A stretch of DNA of 37,109 bases, from contig DDRS01000041.1 of the NCBI GenBank assembly GCA_002343685.1, positions 1 through 37,109 on the forward strand, read 5' to 3'. Below, in pieces: positions 22,736 through 32,333 of the stretch. Below the pieces are notes generated by a model. It had not been told where the DNA came from. It saw only the letters and a program-made list of their open reading frames with translations, and ran no database searches. Origin of the DNA: Thiobacillus denitrificans. Lineage in GTDB: Bacteria; Pseudomonadota; Gammaproteobacteria; Burkholderiales; Thiobacillaceae. The stretch's first letter is position 1. Each line of letters begins with the position of its first letter. A program made the position numbers and the translations under genes.

Positions 22736-24727
22736 ATGCAGGGAACCAGTGTGCTGTTCGGTCAGATCCTAGCGGTGTTCGGGATCGTGATCACCGGGAT
22801 GTGGGGCGCCACCCAGTGGACCGCTGCGCAACTTGGCTACCAACTACGCTTGGGCGCTCCCTGGTTCGATCTGATCGGGTTGCCAATCTATCACCCGTGG
22901 CGGCTGTTCGAGTGGTGGTACTTCTTCGATGCCTACGCGCCTGACATTTTCCTACGCGGCGGCGCCATCGCCGCGTGCAGCGGATTAATCTCCGCCTTTG
23001 TCGCCATCGCACTATCGGTGTGGCGTGCACGGCAGTCCAAGCTGGTCACGACATACGGCTCGGCACGTTGGGCCGAACCAGCGGAGATTCACAAGGCCGG
23101 GCTGATCGGTCCGTCCGGTGTCTTCCTCGGCCGCAAGGATCAGAACTATCTGCGTCACGACGGCCCGGAGCATGTAATGGCCTTCGCGCCAACACGGTCC
23201 GGCAAGGGTGTCGGCCTGGTGGTTCCTACCCTATTGTCCTGGCCCGGTTCGGCTGTGATCCACGATATCAAGGGCGAGAACTGGAATTTGACCGCCGGAT
23301 GGCGCTCGCGCTTCTCGCACTGCCTGCTATTCAACCCGACCGATGCAAAATCGGCCGCCTACAACCCGCTGCTCGAAGTGCGGCGCGGCATGCACGAAGT
23401 ACGCGACGTGCAGAACATCGCCGACATCCTTGTCGATCCGGAAGGCGCGCTGGAACGGCGCAATCATTGGGAGAAGACTTCGCATGCCCTCCTGGTCGGC
23501 GCGATCCTGCATGTGCTCTACGCCAGCGAGGACAAGACGCTGCGCGGCATCGCCAACTTCCTGTCCGATCCGGCCTCACCCTTCGAGCTGACGCTGCATC
23601 GGATGATGACCACAACCCATCTCGGCGATGCACCTCATCCCGTGGTCGCATCAGCCGCACGCGAGGTGCTCAACAAAAGCGAAAACGAGCGCTCGGGTGT
23701 GCTGTCCACCGCAATGAGCTTCCTCGGCCTGTATCGCGACCCCACGGTGGCCGAAGTGACCTCGCGCTGCGACTGGCGCATCGCCGACCTGATCGATGCC
23801 GATTCTCCCGTGTCGCTGTACCTGGTGGTGCCGCCCTCTGACATCAGCCGTACCAAGCCGCTGATCCGTTTGATCCTCAACCAGATCGGGCGACGCCTGA
23901 CCGAGTCGCTCGACGGCAGCGACGGCATCGCGCGCCGCCACAAGTTGTTGCTGATGCTGGACGAGTTCCCGGCACTGGGCCGGCTGGATTTCTTCGAGTC
24001 GGCTCTCGCCTTCATGGCGGGCTATGGCCTGCGCGCCTTCCTGATTGCGCAATCGCTCAACCAGATCGACAAGGCCTACGGTCAGAACCATTCCATCCTC
24101 GATAACTGCCACGTGCGCATCACGTTCGCCACCAATGATGAACGCACCGCCAAGCGCATTTCCGAGGCCCTTGGCACGGCCACCGAACTGCGCGCACAGC
24201 GCAACTACGCGGGCCACCGGTTGGCCCCGTGGCTTGGACACCTGATGGTTTCGCGCCAGGAAACTGCACGGCCGCTGCTCACCCCCGGCGAGGTGATGCA
24301 GTTGCCGCCCGACGACGAAGTGGTGATGGTGTCCGGCCATCCACCCATCAAGGCCCAGAAGATTCGCTACTACCTGGATGCGAATTTCAAGACGCGCATT
24401 CTGGCGCTGCCGCCATTGCGGCCTGGACATTACGCCGATGTACCGGCACCGCGCCCCGACGACTGGACCGGACTGGCCACCCTTGCCGCACCGATTCCTG
24501 GTCTGGTTTTCCCCGCACACGGTGAGGCCATCGACGACGGCGGGCACCAGCAGCAGCCGGAACTGGCCGAAGTCGCGTTCATGCCGGAACCCGAACACGC
24601 GGTGGACGATCTGGCCCTGCTCGATGACGACGACCTGCCGCTGCCCTTGCCTGCCCAGCTCGATCCACGCCTGCAGCGTACGGCGCGGCTGGCCGCCCTC
24701 GACCCTGACGATGGAATCGTGCTATGA
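22736..24727 (+). CDS. traG: TraG/VirD4-type coupling protein
   Basis: 663 aa. Two N-terminal membrane segments (residues 9-24 and 76-96) are followed by Walker A FAPTRSGKGVGL (150-161) and Walker B LLMLDEFPALG (about 400-410). It is the inner-membrane ATPase that brings the relaxosome to the mating pore. ATG 22736 has GGGAGG six bases upstream. The C-terminal tail is acidic (DLALLDDDDLPLPLP). It is the first gene of the transfer operon, and the next gene overlaps its stop by ATGA. Confidence 0.93.
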   Translation: MQGTSVLFGQILAVFGIVITGMWGATQWTAAQLGYQLRLGAPWFDLIGLPIYHPWRLFEWWYFFDAYAPDIFLRGGAIAACSGLISAFVAIALSVWRARQSKLVTTYGSARWAEPAEIHKAGLIGPSGVFLGRKDQNYLRHDGPEHVMAFAPTRSGKGVGLVVPTLLSWPGSAVIHDIKGENWNLTAGWRSRFSHCLLFNPTDAKSAAYNPLLEVRRGMHEVRDVQNIADILVDPEGALERRNHWEKTSHALLVGAILHVLYASEDKTLRGIANFLSDPASPFELTLHRMMTTTHLGDAPHPVVASAAREVLNKSENERSGVLSTAMSFLGLYRDPTVAEVTSRCDWRIADLIDADSPVSLYLVVPPSDISRTKPLIRLILNQIGRRLTESLDGSDGIARRHKLLLMLDEFPALGRLDFFESALAFMAGYGLRAFLIAQSLNQIDKAYGQNHSILDNCHVRITFATNDERTAKRISEALGTATELRAQRNYAGHRLAPWLGHLMVSRQETARPLLTPGEVMQLPPDDEVVMVSGHPPIKAQKIRYYLDANFKTRILALPPLRPGHYADVPAPRPDDWTGLATLAAPIPGLVFPAHGEAIDDGGHQQQPELAEVAFMPEPEHAVDDLALLDDDDLPLPLPAQLDPRLQRTARLAALDPDDGIVL

Positions 24728-25206
24728 GCCGCACCCGCCTGAACCTCTTCATCGAACCCGAGCATGCCCGGCGGCTCGACGAGCTGGCGACCATGAAAGG
24801 CTTGTCCAAGTCCTCCATCATCGCTGCCGCGCTGGCATCTTTCCTGTCGCCCGATTCTGGCGACCAGCGCGAAGCGGCTATCGCCAAGCGGTTGGACCGG
24901 CTGTCGCGCCAACTCGACAAGCTGGAGCGGGATCAGAACATCCTGATCGAGACGTTGGCGCTCTACGTGCGCTATTTCCTCACAGTCAGCACCCCCGTGC
25001 CGGAAGCGCATCAGGAAGCGGCGCGCACCCAGGGCCGCGCACGCTTCGAGCAGTTCATCGAACAACTCGGCCGGCACCTGCTGCGCGGACGCAGTCTGGT
25101 CAAGGATGTGGTCGAAGAAATTCAGCCCGATCAGAGCCAGTTCTTCGGCTTGCAGGAGAACGCCAACACCGTGTCGTCAACAGACGAACCTGGAGCACCG
25201 TCATGA
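24724..25206 (+). CDS. CopG/RHH-type protein of the trb operon
   Basis: 160 aa. The N-terminus SRTRLNLFIEPEHARRLDEL followed by KGLSKSSIIAAALASFL (residues 2-43) is a ribbon-helix-helix fold. A coiled-coil-like stretch (RLDRLSRQLDKLERDQNILI) follows. Genes of this type lie between traG and trbB in Tn4371-like ICEs and are annotated as CopG-family regulators. It overlaps traG and trbB by ATGA at both ends. Autoregulation of the operon is plausible, but no binding site was identified. Confidence 0.8.
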   Translation: MSRTRLNLFIEPEHARRLDELATMKGLSKSSIIAAALASFLSPDSGDQREAAIAKRLDRLSRQLDKLERDQNILIETLALYVRYFLTVSTPVPEAHQEAARTQGRARFEQFIEQLGRHLLRGRSLVKDVVEEIQPDQSQFFGLQENANTVSSTDEPGAPS

Positions 25207-26219
25207 GCAGCGCGGCGCGCGATCAGGGCTTGTCGGCCTTGCTGGCGCTGGAGCGCCGCGTGCTCATGCTGCGCACGGCGATGGGGCCGGACATCGCCAG
25301 GGCTTTGGACGACCCCGACGTGGTGGAGGTCATGCTGAACCCGGACGGTTGGCTGTGGGTGGACCGGCTGGGCAGCGGTCGCGAACCGCTTGGCATCCAC
25401 CTTACCCCCATCGATGGCGAACGCATCATCCGCCTGGTCGCGGCGCATGTGTGCGCCGAGGTGCATGCGGGCAAGCCGCTGCTGTCCGCCGAATTGCCGG
25501 AAACCGGCGAACGTTTCGAGGGTGCATTGCCGCCGGTGACGCCAGGGCCTGTCTTCGCGATGCGCAAGCGCGCGGTCGGCCTGATCCGGCTCGACTCCTA
25601 CGTGGCCGACGGCATCCTGACAGACGTTCAGGCGGACTTTCTGCGCAACGCGGTGCGCGAACGCCAGAACATCCTGATCGCTGGCGGCACCAGCACCGGC
25701 AAGACCACGCTGGCCAATGCCCTGCTCGACGAGATCGCCGCCATCGGGGACCGCGTGATCGTGCTGGAGGACACGGTGGAGCTGCAATGCACGGCGCGCG
25801 ACCACGTCCCGCTGCGCACCCGCGCGGGCGTCGTGACCATGGCCGAGCTGGTGCGCTCGACGCTGCGCCTGCGCCCGGACCGCATCGTCGTCGGCGAAGT
25901 GCGCGGCGCCGAAGCGCTGGACCTGCTCAAGGCCTGGGGCACCGGCCATCCAGGCGGCATCGCCACCGTCCATGCCGGTTCCGCCGCGGGCGCGCTGCTG
26001 CGGCTGGAACAACTGATTCTCGAAGTCGCGGTGACACCACCGCGCGCGCTGATCGCGGAAGCGGCCAACGTCATCGTCTACATCGCCGGTCGCGGCCATG
26101 CACGCCACGTGCAGGAAATCGCCTGCGTCACCGGCTTCGACAGCCACGGCTACCAGCTCAGTAGCGAGCTGATGCCGTTCTTTCCATCCCCTTCCTCAAC
26201 CCCTGGAGAACCGTCATGA
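25203..26219 (+). CDS. trbB: TrbB, VirB11-type ATPase
   Basis: 338 aa. Walker A AGGTSTGKTTLANALL (about 160-175), Asp box VIVLEDTVELQC, and the Walker B/His box region RPDRIVVGEVRGAEALDLL with GTGHPGGIATVHAG. This hexameric cytoplasmic ATPase powers pilus assembly and substrate transfer in trb-type systems. ATG 25203 overlaps the preceding stop; a longer in-frame opening upstream is the shadow of traG. Confidence 0.93.
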   Translation: MSSAARDQGLSALLALERRVLMLRTAMGPDIARALDDPDVVEVMLNPDGWLWVDRLGSGREPLGIHLTPIDGERIIRLVAAHVCAEVHAGKPLLSAELPETGERFEGALPPVTPGPVFAMRKRAVGLIRLDSYVADGILTDVQADFLRNAVRERQNILIAGGTSTGKTTLANALLDEIAAIGDRVIVLEDTVELQCTARDHVPLRTRAGVVTMAELVRSTLRLRPDRIVVGEVRGAEALDLLKAWGTGHPGGIATVHAGSAAGALLRLEQLILEVAVTPPRALIAEAANVIVYIAGRGHARHVQEIACVTGFDSHGYQLSSELMPFFPSPSSTPGEPS

Positions 26220-26548
26220 CGACTTCACGTATTTCCGCAAAACCTGCCTTGCAGTTCGTAGCCCTCGCCGCATTGCTGCTGGTCATCGCCATTCCCGCGC
26301 ACGCCGCAGGCTCGAACATGCCGTGGGAAGCGCCGTTGCAATCCCTGCTGGACTCGATCCAGGGGCCAGTGGCCAGGATCATCGCGGTGATCATCATCAT
26401 TACCACCGGCTTGACGCTGGCCTTCGGCGACACCAGCGGCGGCTTCCGCAAGTTGGTCCAGATCGTGTTCGGTCTGTCGATCGCGTTTGCCGCCTCGTCA
26501 TTCTTCCTGACCTTTTTCAGTTTCAGCGGCGGAGCGGTGATCGCATGA
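26216..26548 (+). CDS. trbC: TrbC, VirB2-type prepilin
   Basis: 110 aa. A signal peptide ending in AHAAGS (cleavage near residue 31) and two hydrophobic helices (ARIIAVIIIITTGLTLAFG and IVFGLSIAFAASSFFLTFF) give the usual TrbC/VirB2 hairpin. It is the pilus subunit, expected to be matured by the TraF protease encoded at 7605. Overlaps trbB and trbD by ATGA. Confidence 0.9.
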   Translation: MTTSRISAKPALQFVALAALLLVIAIPAHAAGSNMPWEAPLQSLLDSIQGPVARIIAVIIIITTGLTLAFGDTSGGFRKLVQIVFGLSIAFAASSFFLTFFSFSGGAVIA

Positions 26549-26817
26549 ATGCGCTGCCTGCCGACGCACCGGGCTTTGAAGTGCCGCTGCACCGCTCGCT
26601 GACCGAACCCATTCTGCTGGGTGGCGCACCGCGCACCGTGGCGATTGCCAATGGGACGCTGGCCGCCGCCGTGGGGCTCGGACTGCAACTCTGGCTGCCC
26701 GGCATGGTGCTGTGGATTGTCGGACACTCGCTGGCCGTGTGGGGCGCGAGACTGGATGCGCAGTTCATGGCGGTCTTCGCGCGGCACATCAAGCACCGGC
26801 AGCTTCTGGACGTGTAA
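26545..26817 (+). CDS. trbD: TrbD, VirB3-like membrane protein
   Basis: 90 aa. FEVPLHRSLTEPILLGGAPR at residues 10-29 is the TrbD signature, followed by a hydrophobic hairpin (about 33-62) and a short cytoplasmic tail. TrbD is an inner-membrane component that works with TrbE. ATG 26545 overlaps the trbC stop. Confidence 0.9.
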   Translation: MNALPADAPGFEVPLHRSLTEPILLGGAPRTVAIANGTLAAAVGLGLQLWLPGMVLWIVGHSLAVWGARLDAQFMAVFARHIKHRQLLDV

Positions 26818-26827
26818 GGGCGATCCC

Positions 26828-29257
26828 ATGATGCACCTCGCCGAATACCGCAAACGCCCCGCGCTGTTGGCCGACTGGCTGCCTTGGGCGGGACTGGTCG
26901 CGCCGGGCGTCGTACTCAACAAGGACGGCTCGTTCCAGCGCACGGCAAGCTTTCGCGGGCCTGATTTGGACAGTGCCACACAGGGTGAACTGGTTGCGAC
27001 CTCCGCGCGGTTGAATAACGCACTGCGCCGGCTTGGGTCGGGATGGGCTTTGTTCGTGGAAGCCGAGCGGCGCGTAGCCGCTAACTATCCGGAGTCGGTG
27101 TTCCCCGAGCCGTTGTCCTGGCTGGTCGATGAAGAGCGCAGAGCGGCTTTCGAGGAAGCCGAAAGCCACTTCGAGAGCGCCTACCACCTGACGCTGCTGT
27201 ACCTGCCGCCCGAGGAATCGACGGCCCGTGCCGCGAAGCTGCTGTATGAGAATAGCAAGATCGAAGGCGTGGACTGGCGCGAACGGCTGGAGGGCTTCGT
27301 GTCGGAGACCGAACGCTTCTTCGGCCTGCTCGAAGGGGTGATGCCGGAGATTGCGTGGCTCGACGATGGCCAGACCTTGACCTACCTGCATGCCTGCGTG
27401 TCCACCCGTCGGCATCCGGTGGCCGTGCCCGAGGTGCCGATGCACCTCGATGCGCTGCTGGCTGATGAGCCATTGACGGGTGGCCTTGCGCCGATGCTCG
27501 GGAGCCAGCACCTGCGCGTGGTGTCGGTGCGTGGCTTCCCGACTTCGACCTGGCCTGGTTTGCTTGACGACCTCAACCGCCTGGGCTTTGCCTACCGCTG
27601 GAGCACACGCTTCCTGTGCCTCGACAAGGCCGATGCCGAGAAGGAACTCAGCCGCTTGCGCCGCCAGTGGTTCGCCAAGCGCAAGAACATCGTCGCCCTG
27701 CTGCGCGAGACGGTCTTCCAGCAGGAAAGCCCGCTGGTCGACTCCGATGCATCGAACAAGGCAGCAGACGCCGACGCCGCCTTGCAGGAATTGGGCAGTG
27801 ACCAGGTGTCGTTCGGCTACGTCACGGCCACCGTGACGGTGATCGATGCCGACGCGACTGCCGCCGACGAGAAGCTGCGTGCCGTGGAGCGCACCATCCA
27901 GGGCCGTGGTTTCGTGACGATCCCCGAGACCTTGAACGCGGTTGATGCCTGGCTGTCGTCAATTCCGGGACACGCCTACGCCAACGTGCGCCAGCCCATC
28001 GTCTCGACGCTGAACCTTGCGCACATGATGCCGGTGTCGGCCGTCTGGGCCGGGCAGGAACGCAATACCCATCTCGACGGCCCGCCACTGATCGTGACGC
28101 GCACCGATGGCGCGACACCGTTCCGGCTGGTCACACACATCGGCGACGTGGGCAACACGCTGGTGGTCGGCCCCATCGGCATGGGCAAGTCGGTGCTGCT
28201 GGCCACCTTGGCATTGCAGTTCCGCCGCTATGCTGGATCGCGCATCTTCGCGTTCGACATGGGGCGCTCCATTCGCGCCACCGTGCTTGGGCTGGGTGGC
28301 GAGCATTACGACCTGGGCGCGGACGGCGCCATCGCCTTCCAGCCGCTGGCCCGTATCGACCAGGAGGCTTATCGCACCTGGGCGGCCGAATGGGTCCAAG
28401 GCCTGTTGATTCACGAGGGCGTGGTTGTCGGGCCGGCCGAGAAGGAGTCTGTGTGGTCGGCGCTGAACAGTCTCGCCAGCGCGCCACTCGGTCAGCGCAC
28501 CCTGACCGGCTTGTCGGTACTGCTGCAATCGAACGCACTGCGCCAGGCGCTGCAACCCTATGTGCTGGACGGCGCTCACGGCAAGCTGCTCGATGCCGAC
28601 CATGACCGGCTCGGTTTCGCCGACATGCAGGCGTTCGAGATGGAAGAACTGATGCACAGCAAAGCGGCGGCGCTGGCGGTACTGCGCTACCTGTTCGCGC
28701 GCTTCGAGGAACGACTCGACGGCGCCCCGACACTGCTGATCCTCGATGAAGCCTGGCTGTTCCTCGACGACCCGGTGTTCGCCGCGCGCATCCGGCAGTG
28801 GTTGAAGACGCTGCGCAAGAAGAACGTGTCGGTGATCTTCGCCACGCAATCGCTGGCGGACATCAAGGATTCCAGTATTGCGCCGGCCATCGTCGAGAGC
28901 TGCGCGAGCCGTATATTCCTGCCCAACCCGCAGGCGACCGAGCCGCAGATTCGCGCCATCTACGAGAGCTTTGGCCTCAATGCGCGACAGATCGAGATCG
29001 TGGCGACCGCCCAGCCCAAGCGCGACTACTACTACCAGTCGCGGCTCGGCAACCGCATCTTCGACCTCGGACTCGGGCCGGTGACGCTGGCATTCGCGGG
29101 CGCAGCCAAGCCCGAAGACCAGCGCGCCATCGACGCCGTTTCCGCGTCGGTTCCGCCCGCGGATTTCGCGGCCGCCTGGCTGCGCCATCGTGGCCTCGAC
29201 TGGGCCGCCGATCTCATCCCGTCGTTCACCTTCACTACCCAGGAGAAGCAGCCATGA
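26828..29257 (+). CDS. trbE: TrbE, VirB4-type ATPase
   Basis: 809 aa, normal for TrbE. The N-terminal CagE_TrbE_VirB region begins LAEYRKRPALLADWLPWAGL. Walker A is VVGPIGMGKSVLLATLALQF near residue 446; Walker B is LLILDEAWLFLDDPVF near 635; FATQSLADIKDS follows. It energises pilus biogenesis at the inner membrane. ATG 26828 has AAGGGCG upstream; ATG 26831 is possible. Confidence 0.93.
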   Translation: MMHLAEYRKRPALLADWLPWAGLVAPGVVLNKDGSFQRTASFRGPDLDSATQGELVATSARLNNALRRLGSGWALFVEAERRVAANYPESVFPEPLSWLVDEERRAAFEEAESHFESAYHLTLLYLPPEESTARAAKLLYENSKIEGVDWRERLEGFVSETERFFGLLEGVMPEIAWLDDGQTLTYLHACVSTRRHPVAVPEVPMHLDALLADEPLTGGLAPMLGSQHLRVVSVRGFPTSTWPGLLDDLNRLGFAYRWSTRFLCLDKADAEKELSRLRRQWFAKRKNIVALLRETVFQQESPLVDSDASNKAADADAALQELGSDQVSFGYVTATVTVIDADATAADEKLRAVERTIQGRGFVTIPETLNAVDAWLSSIPGHAYANVRQPIVSTLNLAHMMPVSAVWAGQERNTHLDGPPLIVTRTDGATPFRLVTHIGDVGNTLVVGPIGMGKSVLLATLALQFRRYAGSRIFAFDMGRSIRATVLGLGGEHYDLGADGAIAFQPLARIDQEAYRTWAAEWVQGLLIHEGVVVGPAEKESVWSALNSLASAPLGQRTLTGLSVLLQSNALRQALQPYVLDGAHGKLLDADHDRLGFADMQAFEMEELMHSKAAALAVLRYLFARFEERLDGAPTLLILDEAWLFLDDPVFAARIRQWLKTLRKKNVSVIFATQSLADIKDSSIAPAIVESCASRIFLPNPQATEPQIRAIYESFGLNARQIEIVATAQPKRDYYYQSRLGNRIFDLGLGPVTLAFAGAAKPEDQRAIDAVSASVPPADFAAAWLRHRGLDWAADLIPSFTFTTQEKQP

Positions 29258-29982
29258 AGAAAACCCTTCTTGCCGTCGCGGCCGCCGTACTCATGACCGT
29301 GATGCCCGCAGCACAGGCGCAATGGGTGGTGATCGACCCCGCCAATCTCGTGCAGAACATCCTGACCGCCGCCCGTACTCTGCAGCAGATCAACAACCAG
29401 ATCCAGCAACTACAGAACGAAGCGCAGATGCTGACCAACCAGGCGAAGAACCTGACCAGTCTCCCCTTCAGCGCGCTCAATCAGCTGCAATCTGCGCTAT
29501 CCGCAACGAACCAGCTGCTGCAGCAGGCGCAGGGGCTGTCATTGAATCTAACGCAGATGGAGACCCAGTTTGCGCAGCTCTATCCATCTGCCTACACCGC
29601 CTCGACCCCGGCAACCCAGATGGCGCTCGACGCAAGCCAGCGTTGGCAGAACGCACTGGAGGCGCTACGTACTGCGACCGAGGTGCAGTCACAGTCGGTG
29701 CAGAACTTCGCCTCTGACGAGCAGACCTTGTCCACCCTCGTGAACAGCAGCCAGTCTGCCGTGGGCGCCCTGCAGGCCACGCAGGCGACGAACCAGTTGC
29801 TCGCCTTGCAGGCCCGTCAGGCTATTCAGGCGCAGCAGCTGCAGATCACGCAAGACCGCGCCGTCGCCCTCGAACAGGCACGTCAGGTCGCGGTGCATGC
29901 GCGTGCCGTCGAGGTGCGCAACCGCTTCCATGGCACTGGCACACCTTATACGCCATCCCCCGTCAACTTCTACGGCAACTGA
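29254..29982 (+). CDS. trbJ: TrbJ, VirB5-type pilus-associated protein
   Basis: 242 aa. Signal peptide MKKTLLAVAAAVLMTVMPAA with cleavage after AQA. The mature part starts WVVIDPANLVQNILTAARTL and is rich in Gln/Asn coiled coil (QINNQIQQLQNEAQMLTNQA), as in TrbJ proteins. It ends with FHGTGTPYTPSPVNFYGN. Periplasmic or pilus-tip component. ATG 29254 follows AGGAG and overlaps the trbE stop. Confidence 0.9.
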   Translation: MKKTLLAVAAAVLMTVMPAAQAQWVVIDPANLVQNILTAARTLQQINNQIQQLQNEAQMLTNQAKNLTSLPFSALNQLQSALSATNQLLQQAQGLSLNLTQMETQFAQLYPSAYTASTPATQMALDASQRWQNALEALRTATEVQSQSVQNFASDEQTLSTLVNSSQSAVGALQATQATNQLLALQARQAIQAQQLQITQDRAVALEQARQVAVHARAVEVRNRFHGTGTPYTPSPVNFYGN

Positions 29983-29991
29983 GGAACCCAT

Positions 29992-30255
29992 TTGAAAACT
30001 CTCCTGACCATCATCGCCTGCGCCCTGCTGCTCGCCGCGTGCAACAAGCCCGAACCAACCGATACCGTCGAATCGCTGATGGCGAATCCTGATCGCCTGA
30101 AGGAAGTCCGCGCGCAGTGCAAGGCCAACCACGCCAAGGTGGGGGACGCCCTGTGCAACAGAGCTGCGGAAGCCACGCGGCGGCGCTTCATGGGCAACGG
30201 CACGCCATACACGCCCGTACCACCGGCTGCACCCGCTTCTGCACCGAAAGACTAA
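29992..30255 (+). CDS. EexN/TrbK-type entry-exclusion lipoprotein
   Basis: 87 aa starting at TTG 29992, supported by GAGGAA eight bases upstream. The lipobox LLLAAC puts the lipid-modified cysteine at residue 17. The mature protein has TVESLMANPDRLKEVRAQCK and GDALCNRAAEATRRRFMGNG, typical of EexN lipoproteins, which stop redundant mating with cells that already hold the element. Its position between trbJ and trbL is that of trbK in RP4. The end MGNGTPYTPVP resembles the TrbJ C-terminus (GTGTPYTPSP). Confidence 0.88.
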   Translation: MKTLLTIIACALLLAACNKPEPTDTVESLMANPDRLKEVRAQCKANHAKVGDALCNRAAEATRRRFMGNGTPYTPVPPAAPASAPKD

Positions 30256-30258
30256 GCC

Positions 30259-31599
30259 ATGAACAACCTGTCGGTCATCGACCACTTCCTCGATGTCTTC
30301 TCGCACTACATCGACTCGGGTTTCGGCCTGCTGCATGGCGAGGTGGCGTTCCTCACCGCGACGCTGGTGGTGATCGACATGACGCTGGCCGGGCTGTTCT
30401 GGGCCATGGGCGGCGAGGACGTGATCGGCAGGCTGATCAAGAAGACGCTATATGTCGGCGCGTTCGCGTTCATCATCGGCAACTTCAACAACCTGGCCGG
30501 CATCCTGTTCAATTCGTTTTCCGGACTCGGGCTGGTGGCGTCGGGTTCCACGCTGACGCAGGCGCAGTTCCTGCAACCGGGCCATCTGGCCAAGGTCGGC
30601 GTCGATGCGGCACAGCCGATCATGGCGCAGATCAGCGATCTGACCGGCTTCCCCGAGGTCTTCGCGAACCTCGATGTCATCGCGGTGCTGTTTCTCGCCT
30701 GGCTGGTGGTGATCGTCAGCTTCTTCGTGCTCGCGGTGCAGCTCTTCGTCACGCTGATCGAATTCAAGCTGACCACGCTCGCAGGTTTTGTGCTGGTGCC
30801 GTTTGCGTTGTGGAACAAGACGGCATTCCTGGCCGAACGTGTACTGGGCAACGTGGTGTCATCGGGCATCAAGGTGCTGGTGCTGGCGGTGATCGTCGGC
30901 ATCGGCACGGGATTATTTGCACAGTTCCAGACCCCGCCCAACACTGAGCCCTCCATCGACCTGGCGTTGACCATCATGCTCGCCTCGCTGGCGATGCTGG
31001 GACTGGGGATCTTCGGGCCGGGGATTGCCACCGGGCTGGTGTCCGGCGCACCGCAGCTCGGTGCGGGTGCGGCGGCCGGTACGGCGCTGGGCGCGGCAGG
31101 TTTGGCGGTAGCTGGCGGCGCGGCAGTGGCGGCGGGTGCGCGCATGTTGCCCGGTGCCGCACGCGCGGCCATCGGCGGAGCGGCGTCGGCCGGGCGTGCG
31201 AGCAGCGCTATGGCAAGCGGTGCGCAGACCGCCTACCGCGCTGTGGCCGCGGCATCGGGTGGAGGCGGTGTTCGTGCTGCTGGCGCAGGCCTTGCCAATG
31301 TGGCCAAAAGCGGCGCCGGTGCTGTCGGCCAGCGCGTCGCAGCCGGAGCGAAAGCGGTCAAGGATCGCGTCGCGAATTTCGTCGCTGACGCTGCTGCGCC
31401 TGCGGCCGCGGCCAGTTACACCGAATCAGCCGATGCGGCTGAAACCAAGCCCCCTGCGACAGAGCCCGCCTGGGCCAAACAAATGCGCCACAAACAGCAG
31501 GTGAGCCATGCGGCCACGACGGCAGCTCACACCCTGCGCTCCGGCGATCACGGCGGCGGGGGTGCCAGTCCCAGCCTGCGCGACGACTCGAACCACTAG
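30259..31599 (+). CDS. trbL: TrbL, polytopic membrane protein
   Basis: 446 aa. About six hydrophobic segments in residues 30-260, then an Ala/Gly-rich region (260-370), then a charged tail ending in GDHGGGGASPSLRDDSNH. This is the TrbL/VirB6 layout, the inner-membrane channel part of the mating pore. ATG 30259 lies directly after the eexN stop. Confidence 0.92.
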   Translation: MNNLSVIDHFLDVFSHYIDSGFGLLHGEVAFLTATLVVIDMTLAGLFWAMGGEDVIGRLIKKTLYVGAFAFIIGNFNNLAGILFNSFSGLGLVASGSTLTQAQFLQPGHLAKVGVDAAQPIMAQISDLTGFPEVFANLDVIAVLFLAWLVVIVSFFVLAVQLFVTLIEFKLTTLAGFVLVPFALWNKTAFLAERVLGNVVSSGIKVLVLAVIVGIGTGLFAQFQTPPNTEPSIDLALTIMLASLAMLGLGIFGPGIATGLVSGAPQLGAGAAAGTALGAAGLAVAGGAAVAAGARMLPGAARAAIGGAASAGRASSAMASGAQTAYRAVAAASGGGGVRAAGAGLANVAKSGAGAVGQRVAAGAKAVKDRVANFVADAAAPAAAASYTESADAAETKPPATEPAWAKQMRHKQQVSHAATTAAHTLRSGDHGGGGASPSLRDDSNH

Positions 31600-31625
31600 A
31601 GATTGAAATTATCGGAGATCAGTTC

Positions 31626-32333
31626 ATGCGATTCAAACGACCCCAGGTGCGGTACTCGGAAGCGCCCGAGCCCGTCACCCCCTACCAGGCTGCCGCGCAG
31701 GTCTGGGACCAGCGCATCGGCAGCGCTCGCGTGCAAGCGAAGAACTGGCGGCTGATGGCTTTTGGATGTCTCTCGCTCGCGCTGCTGATGGCGGGTGGCC
31801 TGGTGTGGCGCTCGGCGCAGTCCATCGTCACACCCTATGTGGTCGAGGTCGCCACCAGCGGCCAGGTGCGCGCGGTGGGCGAGGCCGCCACGCCATACAA
31901 GCCGAACGACGCCCAGATCGCCTACCACCTGGCGCGCTTCCTTACCGACGTGCGCTCGCTGTCGATCGACCCCATCGTCGTGCGGCAGAACTGGCTCGAA
32001 GCCTACGACTACACCACCGACACGGGCGCGGCAATGTTGAACGACTACGCGCGCACCAACGATCCATTCGCGCGCATCGGCCAGACCTCGACGGCCGTGG
32101 AGATTACCAGCGTGGTGCGCGCCAGCGACTCATCGTTCCAGGTGCGCTGGGTCGAGCGCAGCTATGTGAACGGTTCGCCCTCGGGCACCGAACGCTGGAC
32201 TGCCGTGCTGTCCATCGTGCTGCAACCGCCGCGCACCGAAGAGAGGCTGCGCAAGAACCCGCTAGGAATTTACGTGAACGGCATTTCCTGGAGCCGTGAA
32301 CTCGACGCGACCGAAGGAGCAAAGAAACCATGA
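31626..32333 (+). CDS. trbF: TrbF, VirB8-type protein
   Basis: 235 aa. One membrane helix (residues 42-58, MAFGCLSLALLMAGGLVW) follows a short cytoplasmic N-terminus with YQAAAQVWDQRIGSARVQA. The rest is the periplasmic VirB8-like domain. CGGAGA lies before ATG 31626. The trbG start overlaps its stop. Confidence 0.92.
   Translation: MRFKRPQVRYSEAPEPVTPYQAAAQVWDQRIGSARVQAKNWRLMAFGCLSLALLMAGGLVWRSAQSIVTPYVVEVATSGQVRAVGEAATPYKPNDAQIAYHLARFLTDVRSLSIDPIVVRQNWLEAYDYTTDTGAAMLNDYARTNDPFARIGQTSTAVEITSVVRASDSSFQVRWVERSYVNGSPSGTERWTAVLSIVLQPPRTEERLRKNPLGIYVNGISWSRELDATEGAKKP

Noticed and set aside
27959..29188. 409-codon minus-strand frame opposite trbE
   Set aside because: Antisense shadow of a highly conserved ATPase gene; no domain or ribosome site.
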